Origin: Methylomicrobium sp051061015
Lineage (GTDB): Bacteria > Pseudomonadota > Gammaproteobacteria > Methylococcales > Methylomonadaceae
DNA: 64,000 bases
Assembly: GCA_051061015.1 (NCBI GenBank)
Contig: JBPFEG010000088.1
Location: 186,001-250,000, forward strand
Reading direction: 5' to 3'
This document shows, piece after piece, positions 27,048-35,546 of this stretch. Position 1 is the first letter of the stretch; each line of letters starts with the position of its first letter. The notes below the pieces were generated by a model. The model was not told where the DNA came from. It made no database searches and worked only from the letters and a program-made list of their open reading frames with translations. A program made the position numbers and the translations under genes.

Positions 27048-27839
27048 ATGACACATATCCATACCGAAACTTACGGCCAGGGCAAACCGCTCGTGATGAT
27101 CCACGGCTGGGGCATGCACTCGGGCATCTGGAGGCCTTTTGCCGAAGCGCTGTCCCGGCATTACCGGGTCACCTGCGTCGATCTGCCGGGGCACGGGCGC
27201 AGCGACAGGATTTCTGCTTTCGACCTGGAACATCTCGGTCCCAGACTCATTGCTGCCGTAAGCGATGAGCCGGCCTGCTGGCTGGGCTGGTCGCTCGGTG
27301 CGACGATCGCGCTCGACATCGCCTCCCGCTTTCCAGAGCGGGTCGACCGGCTCATTCTGCTGGCAGGCAATCCGCGCTTTATCCGCACCCATGACGCTGT
27401 CGACAGTCCCGACCATTGGCCGGGCGTCTCGCCTCGCGTACTCGATGCGTTTTCCGGCCAATTGGCCGAAGATGCCCAGCAAACCCTGCTGCGCTTTCTG
27501 GCCCTTCAGGTCCACGGCCTGCCGGATGCAAAAGCCTTAATGAAGACCCTGAAAACGGCGGTTTTCGAATGCGACCCGCCTGACAAGGACTCGCTGCTGC
27601 AAGGCCTGCAAATCCTGAAAGAAGCCGACTTGCGCCCGGCGCTGGCCGCATTCGACAGGCCCGTCGCGGCGATTCTGGGTGGCAGGGATACACTGGTTCC
27701 GCACGTGGTCGGCGCCCATTTGCAACGCCTGCAATTGGGCCTTCAATTACATCTGCTCGAAAAAGCCGGTCATGTGCCCTTCCTGGCTGATCCGGAGCGA
27801 CTGATCGCAATCATTTCCGGCTTCATGGAGCCACGATGA
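27048..27839 (+). CDS. bioH: Pimeloyl-ACP methyl ester carboxylesterase
   Basis: BioH removes the methyl ester that BioC places on the growing pimeloyl chain. The 263-residue alpha/beta hydrolase has the nucleophile S82 in GWSLG, the same position as in E. coli BioH. An acid residue is in GGRDTLVP and a histidine in KAGHVPFLADP, completing the triad. The start is the ATG at 27048; a TTG directly before it is ignored. Its stop overlaps the bioC start by 4 bases (ATGA), a sign of translational coupling. Confidence 0.95.
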   Translation: MTHIHTETYGQGKPLVMIHGWGMHSGIWRPFAEALSRHYRVTCVDLPGHGRSDRISAFDLEHLGPRLIAAVSDEPACWLGWSLGATIALDIASRFPERVDRLILLAGNPRFIRTHDAVDSPDHWPGVSPRVLDAFSGQLAEDAQQTLLRFLALQVHGLPDAKALMKTLKTAVFECDPPDKDSLLQGLQILKEADLRPALAAFDRPVAAILGGRDTLVPHVVGAHLQRLQLGLQLHLLEKAGHVPFLADPERLIAIISGFMEPR

Positions 27840-28642
27840 GCGCCGCCTTGCTCGATAAGCCCCGGATCAGGCAATCCTTCGCCGCCGCCGCGCTGACTTA
27901 CGATCAAGCCGCGGCGCTGCAGCGCCGCAGTGCCAACGATTTAATGCAACTGGCCGAAAAAGAAGGTATTTCCGGCACCGTGCTCGATCTCGGTTGCGGC
28001 ACCGGTAATCTGGCCGGGCTTTTGTTAGCATCCAAATACCGAGCCGACAGAGTTATTGCCCTGGATATCGCCCCGGCAATGCTCGATGCCGCGCACGCCA
28101 AGCTGAGCCGGGGTTCTCACTCCAGCCCGGTGCTGGACTATGTCTGCGCCGACGCCGAACAACTGCCTTTCGCTGACGCGTGCCTGGACGGCGTCTATTC
28201 GAATCTGGCGCTGCAATGGTGCGAGCGACTAGACCGAGTGCTTGCCGATTTGAAACGAATCATGAAAACCGACAGTCCGTTGATCTTTTCGACGTTTGGC
28301 CCGCGAACCCTCCAGGAGCTGAAAAGCGCCTGGGAGGAAGTCGACGACCTGCCGCATGTAAATGCCTTTCATACCGAACAGGACCTGATACGCTTGCTGC
28401 AGGAGGCAGGCTTCAGCGATTGCCGGATTCAAGCGGCCCAGCATACCTCCCGTTATCCGTCGGTAACCGACCTGATGCGCGAACTCAAACAGATCGGCGC
28501 CCATAACGTGCATCTTGCCCGGCCGAAAAGCCTAACCGGCAAATCTAGGATGCAGGCGATGTACCGCGCTTACGAACGTCATCGCGCCGGAGGCTCGCTT
28601 CCTGCCACTTTCGAAATTCTCCAGATTTCCGCGCGAGCCTGA
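27836..28642 (+). CDS. bioC: Malonyl-ACP O-methyltransferase
   Basis: BioC methylates malonyl-ACP to start pimelate synthesis. The 268-residue class I methyltransferase has the SAM motif VLDLGCGTGNLAG at about 48-60, an acidic motif (ALDIAPAMLD) and the later LALQWC..L segment typical of BioC. The N-terminus (RIRQSFAAAALTYDQAA) matches the family signature RF..AA..YD.AA. It overlaps bioH by 4 bases and precedes bioD by 1 base. Confidence 0.95.
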   Translation: MSAALLDKPRIRQSFAAAALTYDQAAALQRRSANDLMQLAEKEGISGTVLDLGCGTGNLAGLLLASKYRADRVIALDIAPAMLDAAHAKLSRGSHSSPVLDYVCADAEQLPFADACLDGVYSNLALQWCERLDRVLADLKRIMKTDSPLIFSTFGPRTLQELKSAWEEVDDLPHVNAFHTEQDLIRLLQEAGFSDCRIQAAQHTSRYPSVTDLMRELKQIGAHNVHLARPKSLTGKSRMQAMYRAYERHRAGGSLPATFEILQISARA

Positions 28643-28643
28643 G

Positions 28644-29315
28644 ATGAGCCAGCAAGACTATTTTATCACCGGCACCGACACCAACGCCGGCAAAACCTGG
28701 ACGACGCTGGCTTTAATGCAGGCTTTCAAAAAGCGGGACAAAAAGGTCGTGGGGATGAAACCGGTCGCTTCGGGCTGCCGTTCTGAAGACGGCCAACTGA
28801 AAAATGAAGATGCGCTGCTGCTTCAGGCCCATTCGAGCATCGCGGTTGACTATGACCTGATCAATCCTTATGCGTATGAACTGCCGATTTCGCCGCATCT
28901 GGCCGGCAAGCACAGCCCGGCCGACTTCGCCATACTGGCGTCCCGCTTCGAGCAATTGAAAAGCCTCGCCGACATCGTGCTGGTTGAAGGCGCCGGCGGC
29001 TGGTATGCCCCGGTTAACGCCCGACAGGACATCAGCGACCTCGCGTTTGCTTTAGGCCTGCCGGTAATTCTGGCAGTCGCGATCAAACTGGGGTGCATCA
29101 ATCACGCCAAGTTGACCGCCCAGGCTATTGCCCTGAAAGGGCTCAGGCTTGCTGGCTGGATCGCGGTTTGCAATGGCCGAGATATGGTCTGCGCAGAAGA
29201 TAACATCGGCACTCTCCGCGGCGCGCTGGATGCGCCTTTGCTCGGCGTGATTCCCTATCTGCAATCACCCGACCTCAACGTCCTGCATAGCTTTCTGAAG
29301 CTGGATACGCTCTGA
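28644..29315 (+). CDS. bioD: Dethiobiotin synthetase
   Basis: BioD closes the ureido ring of dethiobiotin with CO2 and ATP. The 223-residue protein starts MSQQDYFITGTDTNAGKTW, with the P-loop at 10-18 and K17 as the catalytic lysine of the loop. It continues with GMKPVASGC and the VEGAGGWYAP motif. It is the last gene of the bioB-F-H-C-D run and ends 5 bp from the stop of the convergent GST gene. bioA (DAPA aminotransferase) is absent from the cluster and must be elsewhere. Confidence 0.96.
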   Translation: MSQQDYFITGTDTNAGKTWTTLALMQAFKKRDKKVVGMKPVASGCRSEDGQLKNEDALLLQAHSSIAVDYDLINPYAYELPISPHLAGKHSPADFAILASRFEQLKSLADIVLVEGAGGWYAPVNARQDISDLAFALGLPVILAVAIKLGCINHAKLTAQAIALKGLRLAGWIAVCNGRDMVCAEDNIGTLRGALDAPLLGVIPYLQSPDLNVLHSFLKLDTL

Positions 29316-29320
29316 CCGGG

Positions 29321-29983
29321 TCAGACTCGCCAGTGCGGCGGATTCGTCTTCTCAAATCCCGGCAACGCTTCGATCCGCCGGCACCAGGCGTGCAATGACG
29401 GAAAATGCACATCAGCTTGAAGCAGTCTGCCGCTGACCGCTTCAGTATTTTCGCGCTTCGCCGCAATCGTCAAAAGCTGAACGACCGGATAGGTGGCGAC
29501 ATCAGCCGCGGAGATTCGCTTTCCGGCCAAGTACTCATTACGCGCCAATTGCGCATCAAGCCGGTTCACCTCCTGTTCGACCTGTTCTCTGGACTTTATC
29601 GCCTCCTCTCTTTTTTCCGGCAATTCGCCGGAGAAGATCGTGCCGGCAAACGAGGTCATGTGCGGCTCGAGGTAATAAACGCATTCCATGATCTGACGCC
29701 AGACCAGTCCGCATTCTCTCGCATCGCGACCGAATAATGGCGGCTCCGGCTGTTTCGCGTCCAGATAACTCAAGATTGCGAGCGACTCGTACAGGGTAAA
29801 CTCGCCGTCTTTCAGCGCAGGGACAAGCCCCCGCGGGTTGATCGCCAGATATGACTCTGACTTCAGATCGTTCCCGGAAAAACTCAATTGCCGGCTTTGG
29901 TAAGGGATTTCCTTGATTTCAAGCGCGAGAAGGACGCGCCACGAATAAGGACTGCCACGCCCCCAAAAGACTTCGATAGTCAT
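29321..29983 (-). CDS. Glutathione S-transferase family protein
   Basis: The 220-residue protein has a GST N-terminal thioredoxin-like domain (about 1-78), with PYSWRVLLALEIKEIPY near the active site and the glutathione-binding NPRGLVPALKDGEFTLYESLAILSYL. An all-helical C-terminal domain follows (about 90-215). The likely catalytic residue is a serine or tyrosine near SPYSWR. The substrate is unknown. It converges on bioD with only 5 bp between stops and has no other partner in the same direction. Confidence 0.88.
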   Translation of the reverse strand: MTIEVFWGRGSPYSWRVLLALEIKEIPYQSRQLSFSGNDLKSESYLAINPRGLVPALKDGEFTLYESLAILSYLDAKQPEPPLFGRDARECGLVWRQIMECVYYLEPHMTSFAGTIFSGELPEKREEAIKSREQVEQEVNRLDAQLARNEYLAGKRISAADVATYPVVQLLTIAAKRENTEAVSGRLLQADVHFPSLHAWCRRIEALPGFEKTNPPHWRV

Positions 29984-30069
29984 CGGTTTTCAGCTCGATT
30001 GTTTTTCCCCGATGAATCGCTGCCCGTTTGATAACCGATATCTACGCATTTGGCAGCGCTTAACATCAC

Positions 30070-30900
30070 TTAGGCGGGTTTCACCCAGCGGTAGCCTTGC
30101 TGATAGCCGGAATACAAGAAGCGGTAGCCCAGGGCTTTCAGGCGGGCATTCCGGCAGCGCTTGTTCATCGCCGCCTCTTCACCGACCTCTTTGATAACAG
30201 GCGGCGGACAATGCTGGCGTTCGGCCAGCCAGGAAACGACCTCCCACAGCGGCGCGGGCTCGTCATCGCTGGCCAGATAGCAGGGCTCCAACTGTGTACC
30301 GACGAGCTGCTGTAAGCCTAAAAAGGCCAGCACCCCCACGCAATCCTCCTCGTGAATCCGGTTCGTATAGTAGGGCGGATCTTTTTGGATCGCGGGCTGG
30401 CTGGCCGCAAGCCTGACCAGATGCTCGCGGCCTGGCCCGTAAATGCCCGAAAAGCGCACGATGATATTATGCGGATTCGCGGCCAGCACCTCTCTCTCGG
30501 CCTGCCGGATCAGCCTGCTGTTGACGTTGTCTGGCTCGGCTTCGGAGGCTTCGTCGACCCATTCGCCATGCGTTTGCCCGTAAACGCTGGTCGAGGAGAC
30601 GAAGATGAGCGGCACAGCGGACAGTCCTTCCAGCACATTGCCCAGTCCGGTTTCGTATACGGCGCGGTAACTGTTCTCGTTGCGGCCGTCCGCAGAGACG
30701 ATGAAAAATACCTGGTCAAAGCCGGTTCCCAAGCAATGCAGTGTGGCAGCGTCGCCGATATCGGCCGCAATATAGCGTATCGGGCTGTCAGCAGCAGGAG
30801 GCCGTCGTTTCAAGCCGGTCACCCGATGCCCCTGAGCGATGAGTTGTAACCCCAACGACGAGCCGATGTCGCCGCAACCGATAATCAAAATATTCGCCAT
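30070..30900 (-). CDS. NAD(P)-dependent epimerase/dehydratase-like protein (YeeZ type)
   Basis: This 276-residue extended-SDR-like protein has the dinucleotide motif GCGDIGSSLG at 8-17, an LIFVSSTSVYGQ segment with the active-site serine and tyrosine, and FSGIYGPGREH. It resembles the YeeZ group of atypical SDRs, whose substrate is not known. It starts 2 bp after the stop of the DUF523/DUF1722 gene, so the two are probably one operon. Confidence 0.82.
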   Translation of the reverse strand: MANILIIGCGDIGSSLGLQLIAQGHRVTGLKRRPPAADSPIRYIAADIGDAATLHCLGTGFDQVFFIVSADGRNENSYRAVYETGLGNVLEGLSAVPLIFVSSTSVYGQTHGEWVDEASEAEPDNVNSRLIRQAEREVLAANPHNIIVRFSGIYGPGREHLVRLAASQPAIQKDPPYYTNRIHEEDCVGVLAFLGLQQLVGTQLEPCYLASDDEPAPLWEVVSWLAERQHCPPPVIKEVGEEAAMNKRCRNARLKALGYRFLYSGYQQGYRWVKPA

Positions 30901-30902
30901 CG

Positions 30903-31838
30903 TTATAACTCGTTGATCAAGCGCAATTCCTGCGGATAGGGTGACATGTAATAGGATTCGTCGATATAAGGATCCGGCGCTTTCCGGAAATGATGCTTGA
31001 GCAGCGTCAGCGGCACGATCAGCGGGAGTTCGCCGTGCCGGTAGCGCTCGATCACGTCCACCATTTCGGCTTTGTCGTCGGCGCTGAGCTCCTTTTTCAA
31101 ATAGCCCTGGATATGCTGCAGCACATTGACATGCTGGCTGCGGGTCGGCACATGCTTCAACAATTTCATCAGACGCGCGATATATTGCTCGGCCACTGCC
31201 GCCAGGTTCTCCTTGCCCACTCCGGCCAGCATCTGTCCCAGCTCCCGGTAATCGGCGTGACTCATGATGATCAGTTTATGCCGGGCATGGAAGCGGGTCA
31301 GGCTTTGGGCGTTAATGCCCTCTGCAACCAGGCGTTGCCAGCGATAATAGACGTAGACGCGCTGAATGAAATTCTCGCGCAATCCCGGATCGCCGAGCCT
31401 TCCTTCTTCCTCGACAGGCATCAATGGATTCGCCTTCATCATAGCTTCTGCGTAAATCCCGACACCTTCGCGCTGCGGCTGATTGCCGTAATAAACCTTC
31501 ACGCGTTCCATTCCGCAGCTCGGCGAGTCCTTTTTCAGGATATAACCGCATAAGCCGATATGCTCGTCTTTGACCTGGCCGGCATAGTTGCGCAGGCGTT
31601 CGGTGACGTCATTTTCCGGATTCTTGACGCCGACACAGCGGATTTGATCGTTGTCCTTGACCAAGTGCAGGGGCGGTCTCGGTACCCCGAGGCCAATCGC
31701 GACCTCCGGGCAAAACGGATGGAACTCGAAAAACTGGCCAAGCGTGCCGGTGATATATGAATCATGCTTATGCCCGCCGTCGAAGCGGACTTCCTTGCCC
31801 AGCAGGCAACTGCTGATGCCGATCGGGATTTTGTTCAT
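30903..31838 (-). CDS. DUF523 and DUF1722 domain protein (YbgA-like)
   Basis: The 311-residue protein joins an N-terminal DUF523 (about 1-155) and a C-terminal DUF1722/YbgA domain (about 190-305). DUF523 shows SSCLLG..VRFDGGHK, CPEVAIGLGVPR and KKDSPSCG, with conserved cysteines that could bind a metal or cluster. DUF1722/YbgA shows FHARHKLIIMSH and PLTLLKHHFRK. The same fusion is often found beside photolyase genes, as it is here, but its biochemical role is not established. Transcription is leftward, leading into the epimerase gene 2 bp on. Confidence 0.88.
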   Translation of the reverse strand: MNKIPIGISSCLLGKEVRFDGGHKHDSYITGTLGQFFEFHPFCPEVAIGLGVPRPPLHLVKDNDQIRCVGVKNPENDVTERLRNYAGQVKDEHIGLCGYILKKDSPSCGMERVKVYYGNQPQREGVGIYAEAMMKANPLMPVEEEGRLGDPGLRENFIQRVYVYYRWQRLVAEGINAQSLTRFHARHKLIIMSHADYRELGQMLAGVGKENLAAVAEQYIARLMKLLKHVPTRSQHVNVLQHIQGYLKKELSADDKAEMVDVIERYRHGELPLIVPLTLLKHHFRKAPDPYIDESYYMSPYPQELRLINEL

Positions 31839-32010
31839 GGGTTCAATAACCGTAGTTGCAAACTGAAATTGTTAAGGTACATTACCTTTTAAATTAGACA
31901 TTATACGTGACGGAATTTCTTTCTCCGATTTCATACCATAGCCGATCAAGGGAAGTCGGCTCATCTATTTGCAGCTGATTTTAATTGCCGCGTAACAACA
32001 CTCGAATTTT

Positions 32011-32451
32011 ATGACTCTCAAATTCTTATTTTTCATAGGACTCCTCATCATGATGCCAAGCATGCCGACCGAAGCGAAAGAAGCCGCTAAAACCCTGCCT
32101 TCCTGCCCCAGCAGTCCGAATTGCGTATCGAGCCAGGCGGACGATGGCGATCATTTTATCGCGCCGTTCAAGATCAAAGGCAGTCCGGAGGATGCGTTTT
32201 CGGCTTTGAAGAACGCGTTGACCGGACAGAGCCGCACGGTGATAACCGCGGAATCCGAGAATACGCTGCATGCGGAAGCGACCAGCCTGATCTTCCGCTT
32301 TGTCGATGATGTGGACGCGATACTCGACGCCGACGCCGGCCTGATCCACATCCGGTCCGCCTCGCGGGTCGGTTACAGCGACCTCGGCGTCAACCGCAGA
32401 CGGTTGGAAAGATTGCGCTCAGCCCTGAGACAGGCAGGCGTTATCGAATAA
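32011..32451 (+). CDS. DUF1499 family secreted protein
   Basis: A 146-residue protein has an N-terminal hydrophobic signal segment (LKFLFFIGLLIMM, cleavage probably after TEA). A DUF1499 domain follows, with the family opening LPSCPSSPNCVSSQA and the RSASRVGYSDLGVNRRR segment near the C-terminus. Its function is unknown. It starts after a 170-bp spacer from the divergent DUF523 gene and is followed 40 bp later by the photolyase, so a stress-related pair is plausible but unproven. Confidence 0.85.
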   Translation: MTLKFLFFIGLLIMMPSMPTEAKEAAKTLPSCPSSPNCVSSQADDGDHFIAPFKIKGSPEDAFSALKNALTGQSRTVITAESENTLHAEATSLIFRFVDDVDAILDADAGLIHIRSASRVGYSDLGVNRRRLERLRSALRQAGVIE

Positions 32452-32491
32452 TCGAAGATTCGCGTTGGAATCTTCGCTAGCAAGTCGTTCA

Positions 32492-33886
32492 ATGTACCAG
32501 TACCCGCTCTCGTTGTTCATCTTCCGGCGCGACCTCCGGCTTGAAGACAATAACGGACTCAATGCGGCAGTGAAGCATTCGCGCCGGGTGATTCCCTGCT
32601 TCATCTTCGACCCTCGACAGATTCTGCCACACCCTTATCAGAGCCGGCCGGGTCTGCGCTTCATGCGGGAAGCGCTCGTGGATCTGCAAGAACAATGCCT
32701 TGCAGCCGGGGGCGATCTCGCCCTTTTTCATGATCATCCCTGCCAGGTCATCCGCATACTGTTCGCCGAACAACAGATTGGCGCGGTGTTCATCAACCGC
32801 GATTACACGCCGTTCAGCCGCCACCGCGACGAGGAAATAGCTCGTGTATGCCGCGAACTTGGAATTGGCCTGCATGTGCTCCCAGACGCGCTGCTGAACG
32901 AACCTGAAAGCACGCTCAAAAGCGACGGCACGCCTTATAAGGTTTTCACCGCGTTTTATCGGCGGTCGAAACAGATTCCGGTCAATCTGCCCGAGGCTTT
33001 AGCGAATCCGAATTTTTTGAGGCTGGATTCCGATGCCGCGTTCGAGCCAGGCGTTTTTGCGGACGAGTCAACAATAAACGCGATGCCGGGCGGCCGCCAC
33101 ACCGCGCTCACTTTACTGGTTCGGATCGGCCGCCTCGCCGATTATGAACAAAAGCACGACTACCCTGCCTTCGATGCAACCACGCGGCTGTCGGCCTACC
33201 TGAAATTCGGGTGCTGCTCGGTCCGCGAAGCATATTATGCGATTCTGGCGCAGTTAGGCAGCGAACACCCGTTGCTGCGCCAACTGTACTGGCGTGATTT
33301 CTTCACCCATATTGCCTACCACTTTCCGTACGTGTTCGGCGGGGCTTTCCTGGAAAAATTCGAAAATGTGGAATGGGATGATAACCCAAGCCGCTTCGAG
33401 GCCTGGTGCGAAGGCAGGACCGGCTTTCCGATTGTCGATGCCGGGATGCGGGAACTGAATGCGACCGGCTTCATGCATAACCGGGTCAGAATGATCGTCG
33501 CCTCGTTTCTGGTCAAGGATCTGCATATCGACTGGCGCTGGGGTGAGCGCTATTTTGCCTGCCATCTGATCGATTATGATCCCTGCGTGAATAACGGCAA
33601 CTGGCAGTGGGCGGCCTCGACCGGATGCGACGCCCAGCCTTATTTCAGGATCTTCAATCCGTGGACGCAGCAGCAGAAATTCGACCCGGACGGCGGCTAT
33701 ATTTACCGCTGGCTGCCGGAACTGCGTCAGTTTCCGATAGAAAGGATTCACCGCTGGGATAAAAAGCAGGGCGGAGGCGACTATCCGGCTTCGATCGTCG
33801 ACCATGCCGCGGAGAGCCGGATCGCGAAAGCAAGGTTTCTAAACGCGGCGAAAACGCCGGTAAGCCCGGTAAGCGAGCAGGAATGA
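32492..33886 (+). CDS. phrB: Deoxyribodipyrimidine photolyase
   Basis: This class I cryptochrome/photolyase repairs UV-induced pyrimidine dimers using light and FADH-. The 464-residue product has the N-terminal antenna domain (FIFRRDLRLEDNNGL) and the FAD-binding helical domain with LRQLYWRDFF, PIVDAGMRELNATGFMHNR, DIDWRWGE-like and GCDAQPYFRIFNP motifs. The ATG at 32492 is taken as the start; an earlier in-frame TTG at 32465 has no support. Its last 48 bases overlap the 3' end of the CPBP gene on the opposite strand. Confidence 0.95.
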   Translation: MYQYPLSLFIFRRDLRLEDNNGLNAAVKHSRRVIPCFIFDPRQILPHPYQSRPGLRFMREALVDLQEQCLAAGGDLALFHDHPCQVIRILFAEQQIGAVFINRDYTPFSRHRDEEIARVCRELGIGLHVLPDALLNEPESTLKSDGTPYKVFTAFYRRSKQIPVNLPEALANPNFLRLDSDAAFEPGVFADESTINAMPGGRHTALTLLVRIGRLADYEQKHDYPAFDATTRLSAYLKFGCCSVREAYYAILAQLGSEHPLLRQLYWRDFFTHIAYHFPYVFGGAFLEKFENVEWDDNPSRFEAWCEGRTGFPIVDAGMRELNATGFMHNRVRMIVASFLVKDLHIDWRWGERYFACHLIDYDPCVNNGNWQWAASTGCDAQPYFRIFNPWTQQQKFDPDGGYIYRWLPELRQFPIERIHRWDKKQGGGDYPASIVDHAAESRIAKARFLNAAKTPVSPVSEQE

Positions 33887-34717
33887 CGCTAGCCAGCCGG
33901 CGACCAGCCAGCCGATCATGCCGTCGTAATAACCGACCAGAAAACTGTAATCGGAATTATGATGCGTAGTGAACAACGTCTTACTCATTTTGATCTGCCA
34001 GACCCAGGCCGAGTGGCATCCGATGCAAAGCCCCAAATTGGCAGATGAGCGCGTTCGGAGAATGCCCAGAAAAATGCCGACCATGAATAAAGCCAGCCAG
34101 TCCGGAAAAATGTAAGGAGCGAACAGACTCCCGAACGCTTCAGCGAGCAGCAGGAAACCGCTCGCCAAAGTAGCCTGATCGCTCGGGATCTGCGAATGGC
34201 TGCGTAAGAAGTGCAGCGAGGCATAATAGAGCGCACTGACCGCAATTGCCGCGAATAAAGGCATTTTTCTGCTCAGGAAGGTGAGCAGCAAACCCCGAAA
34301 CAGCGGCTCTTCAATCAATGAAATTAGTAGCGATAATAACAGGGTCAGCCCCATTTTCTGGGCGATCAAGAGTCCGGTCCACTGTTTCGCCGGATCGAAA
34401 CTATGGATGCCAAGCAGATACTCGAGCAGAAGCACCGGAAACAGCATCAGCAAGCCAAGCGCGAATCCTTGCGATATCTGCTTGAGCAATTTTTTTCCGG
34501 AGGCAAAACCCAAGTCGCTCCGGCTGATCTTGAGCCAGGCCATTGCCGGAAAAATACTCAGCACCAGAAAAAACAGTGTGGTTTTCGAGATGACTTTAGA
34601 TAAGGTAAAGCGGTCGCCAACGGCCTGAATCAGAAAATATCCGAGCGCGCAGGCTAACACTGAAAGGGTCAGCAATACCGCCAGCGGAACGAGCGCATAA
34701 AAAATGCGCTTCAGCAT
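33839..34717 (-). CDS. CPBP family intramembrane metalloprotease
   Basis: The 292-residue protein has about eight membrane segments and the CPBP motif pair EEPLFRG (glutamates of the first motif) and later histidine-bearing helices (FLRSH-like, GCHSAWVW). CPBP proteins cleave peptide bonds within membranes; bacterial roles include bacteriocin immunity and protein processing, and none can be inferred here. The start chosen is the ATG at 34717, overlapping the rsmE stop by 7 bases (ATGCTGA). It is therefore probably translated by coupling with rsmE. Its 3' end overlaps the photolyase gene antisense by 48 bp. Confidence 0.82.
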   Translation of the reverse strand: MLKRIFYALVPLAVLLTLSVLACALGYFLIQAVGDRFTLSKVISKTTLFFLVLSIFPAMAWLKISRSDLGFASGKKLLKQISQGFALGLLMLFPVLLLEYLLGIHSFDPAKQWTGLLIAQKMGLTLLLSLLISLIEEPLFRGLLLTFLSRKMPLFAAIAVSALYYASLHFLRSHSQIPSDQATLASGFLLLAEAFGSLFAPYIFPDWLALFMVGIFLGILRTRSSANLGLCIGCHSAWVWQIKMSKTLFTTHHNSDYSFLVGYYDGMIGWLVAGWLASFLLAYRAYRRFRRV

Positions 34718-35457
34718 CCTGTCAGACCGCCGCGGAAATCGCCCCACAACATCTGCACCGCTGACAGGGCCGCCAGCGAGGCGGTTTCAGTGCGCAAAAT
34801 CCTGGCACCGAGCCGTACCGGAATAAAGCCGGCGGCCTTAGCGGCATCCCGCTCATGGTCGGCAAAACCGCCTTCGGGACCGGTCAACAGGGTCACTCTA
34901 CCGTTTTCCGGCTGTAAATCGGCCAACGAAAGCTCCGCATAAGGGTCCAGAAAGATTTTCAACCCTTCCTGCTCGCCGACCCAGTGATGCAGGTGAGTGA
35001 TCGGCGCAAGCTCCGGCAAAATAGTCCGGCCGCTTTGTTCGGCCGCATGCTGGATGATACGCTGCCAATGCGTGAAGCGCTGCATGCGCTTGTCGCCTTT
35101 CAACTGCACCAAGCAGCGTTCAGTTTCTATCGGCGTAATCTGGTTGACGCCGAGTTCGACGGCCTTTTGCACCGACAAATCCATCCGGTCGCCGCGCGAC
35201 ATACCGAGACCGAGACAGATCGTCAACGGCGATTCCACGCCGCGCTCCTGCCGCTGTTCGATCGCGACTGCGACCCTGTTTCGGCTGACTTCGAGCAATG
35301 TCGACAAATAATCGACTCCCGAACCGTCGAATAAGACAATCTTGTTGTCCTTCGCAAGCCGAAGCACAGTTCTGACATAGTGCGCGCTGTCATCGTCAAG
35401 CTCGATGTGTTGTCCGCAATTTAAAGGTTGAGGAACGTAGAGTCGGGAAATACGCAT
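34711..35457 (-). CDS. rsmE: 16S rRNA m3U1498 methyltransferase
   Basis: RsmE methylates U1498 of 16S rRNA. The 248-residue SPOUT-class protein has a PUA-like N-terminal part (about 1-70). The C-terminal knot shows QKAVELGVNQITPIETERC, LLTGPEGGFADHERD and LGARILRTETASLAA, which are diagnostic. It is followed by the CPBP gene with a 7-base overlap. metF lies upstream in the same direction, 89 bp away, after a weak terminator-like hairpin. Confidence 0.95.
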   Translation of the reverse strand: MRISRLYVPQPLNCGQHIELDDDSAHYVRTVLRLAKDNKIVLFDGSGVDYLSTLLEVSRNRVAVAIEQRQERGVESPLTICLGLGMSRGDRMDLSVQKAVELGVNQITPIETERCLVQLKGDKRMQRFTHWQRIIQHAAEQSGRTILPELAPITHLHHWVGEQEGLKIFLDPYAELSLADLQPENGRVTLLTGPEGGFADHERDAAKAAGFIPVRLGARILRTETASLAALSAVQMLWGDFRGGLTGC

Positions 35458-35464
35458 GACAAGA

Positions 35465-35491
35465 AGAAAAACTGGACAGAAATTAGCCAGT
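35465..35491 (-). terminator. Weak terminator-like hairpin after metF
   Basis: On the minus strand ACTGG (35491-35487) pairs with CCAGT (35475-35471) across an 11-base loop, followed by a T-rich run. The stem is only 5-6 bp, so it is at best a partial terminator before rsmE. Confidence 0.35.
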
Positions 35492-35546
35492 CATTTTAAG
35501 AAAAAGAAGAGAGCCGCTTCACATTGAACATGCCGCAGCCCCTTGC

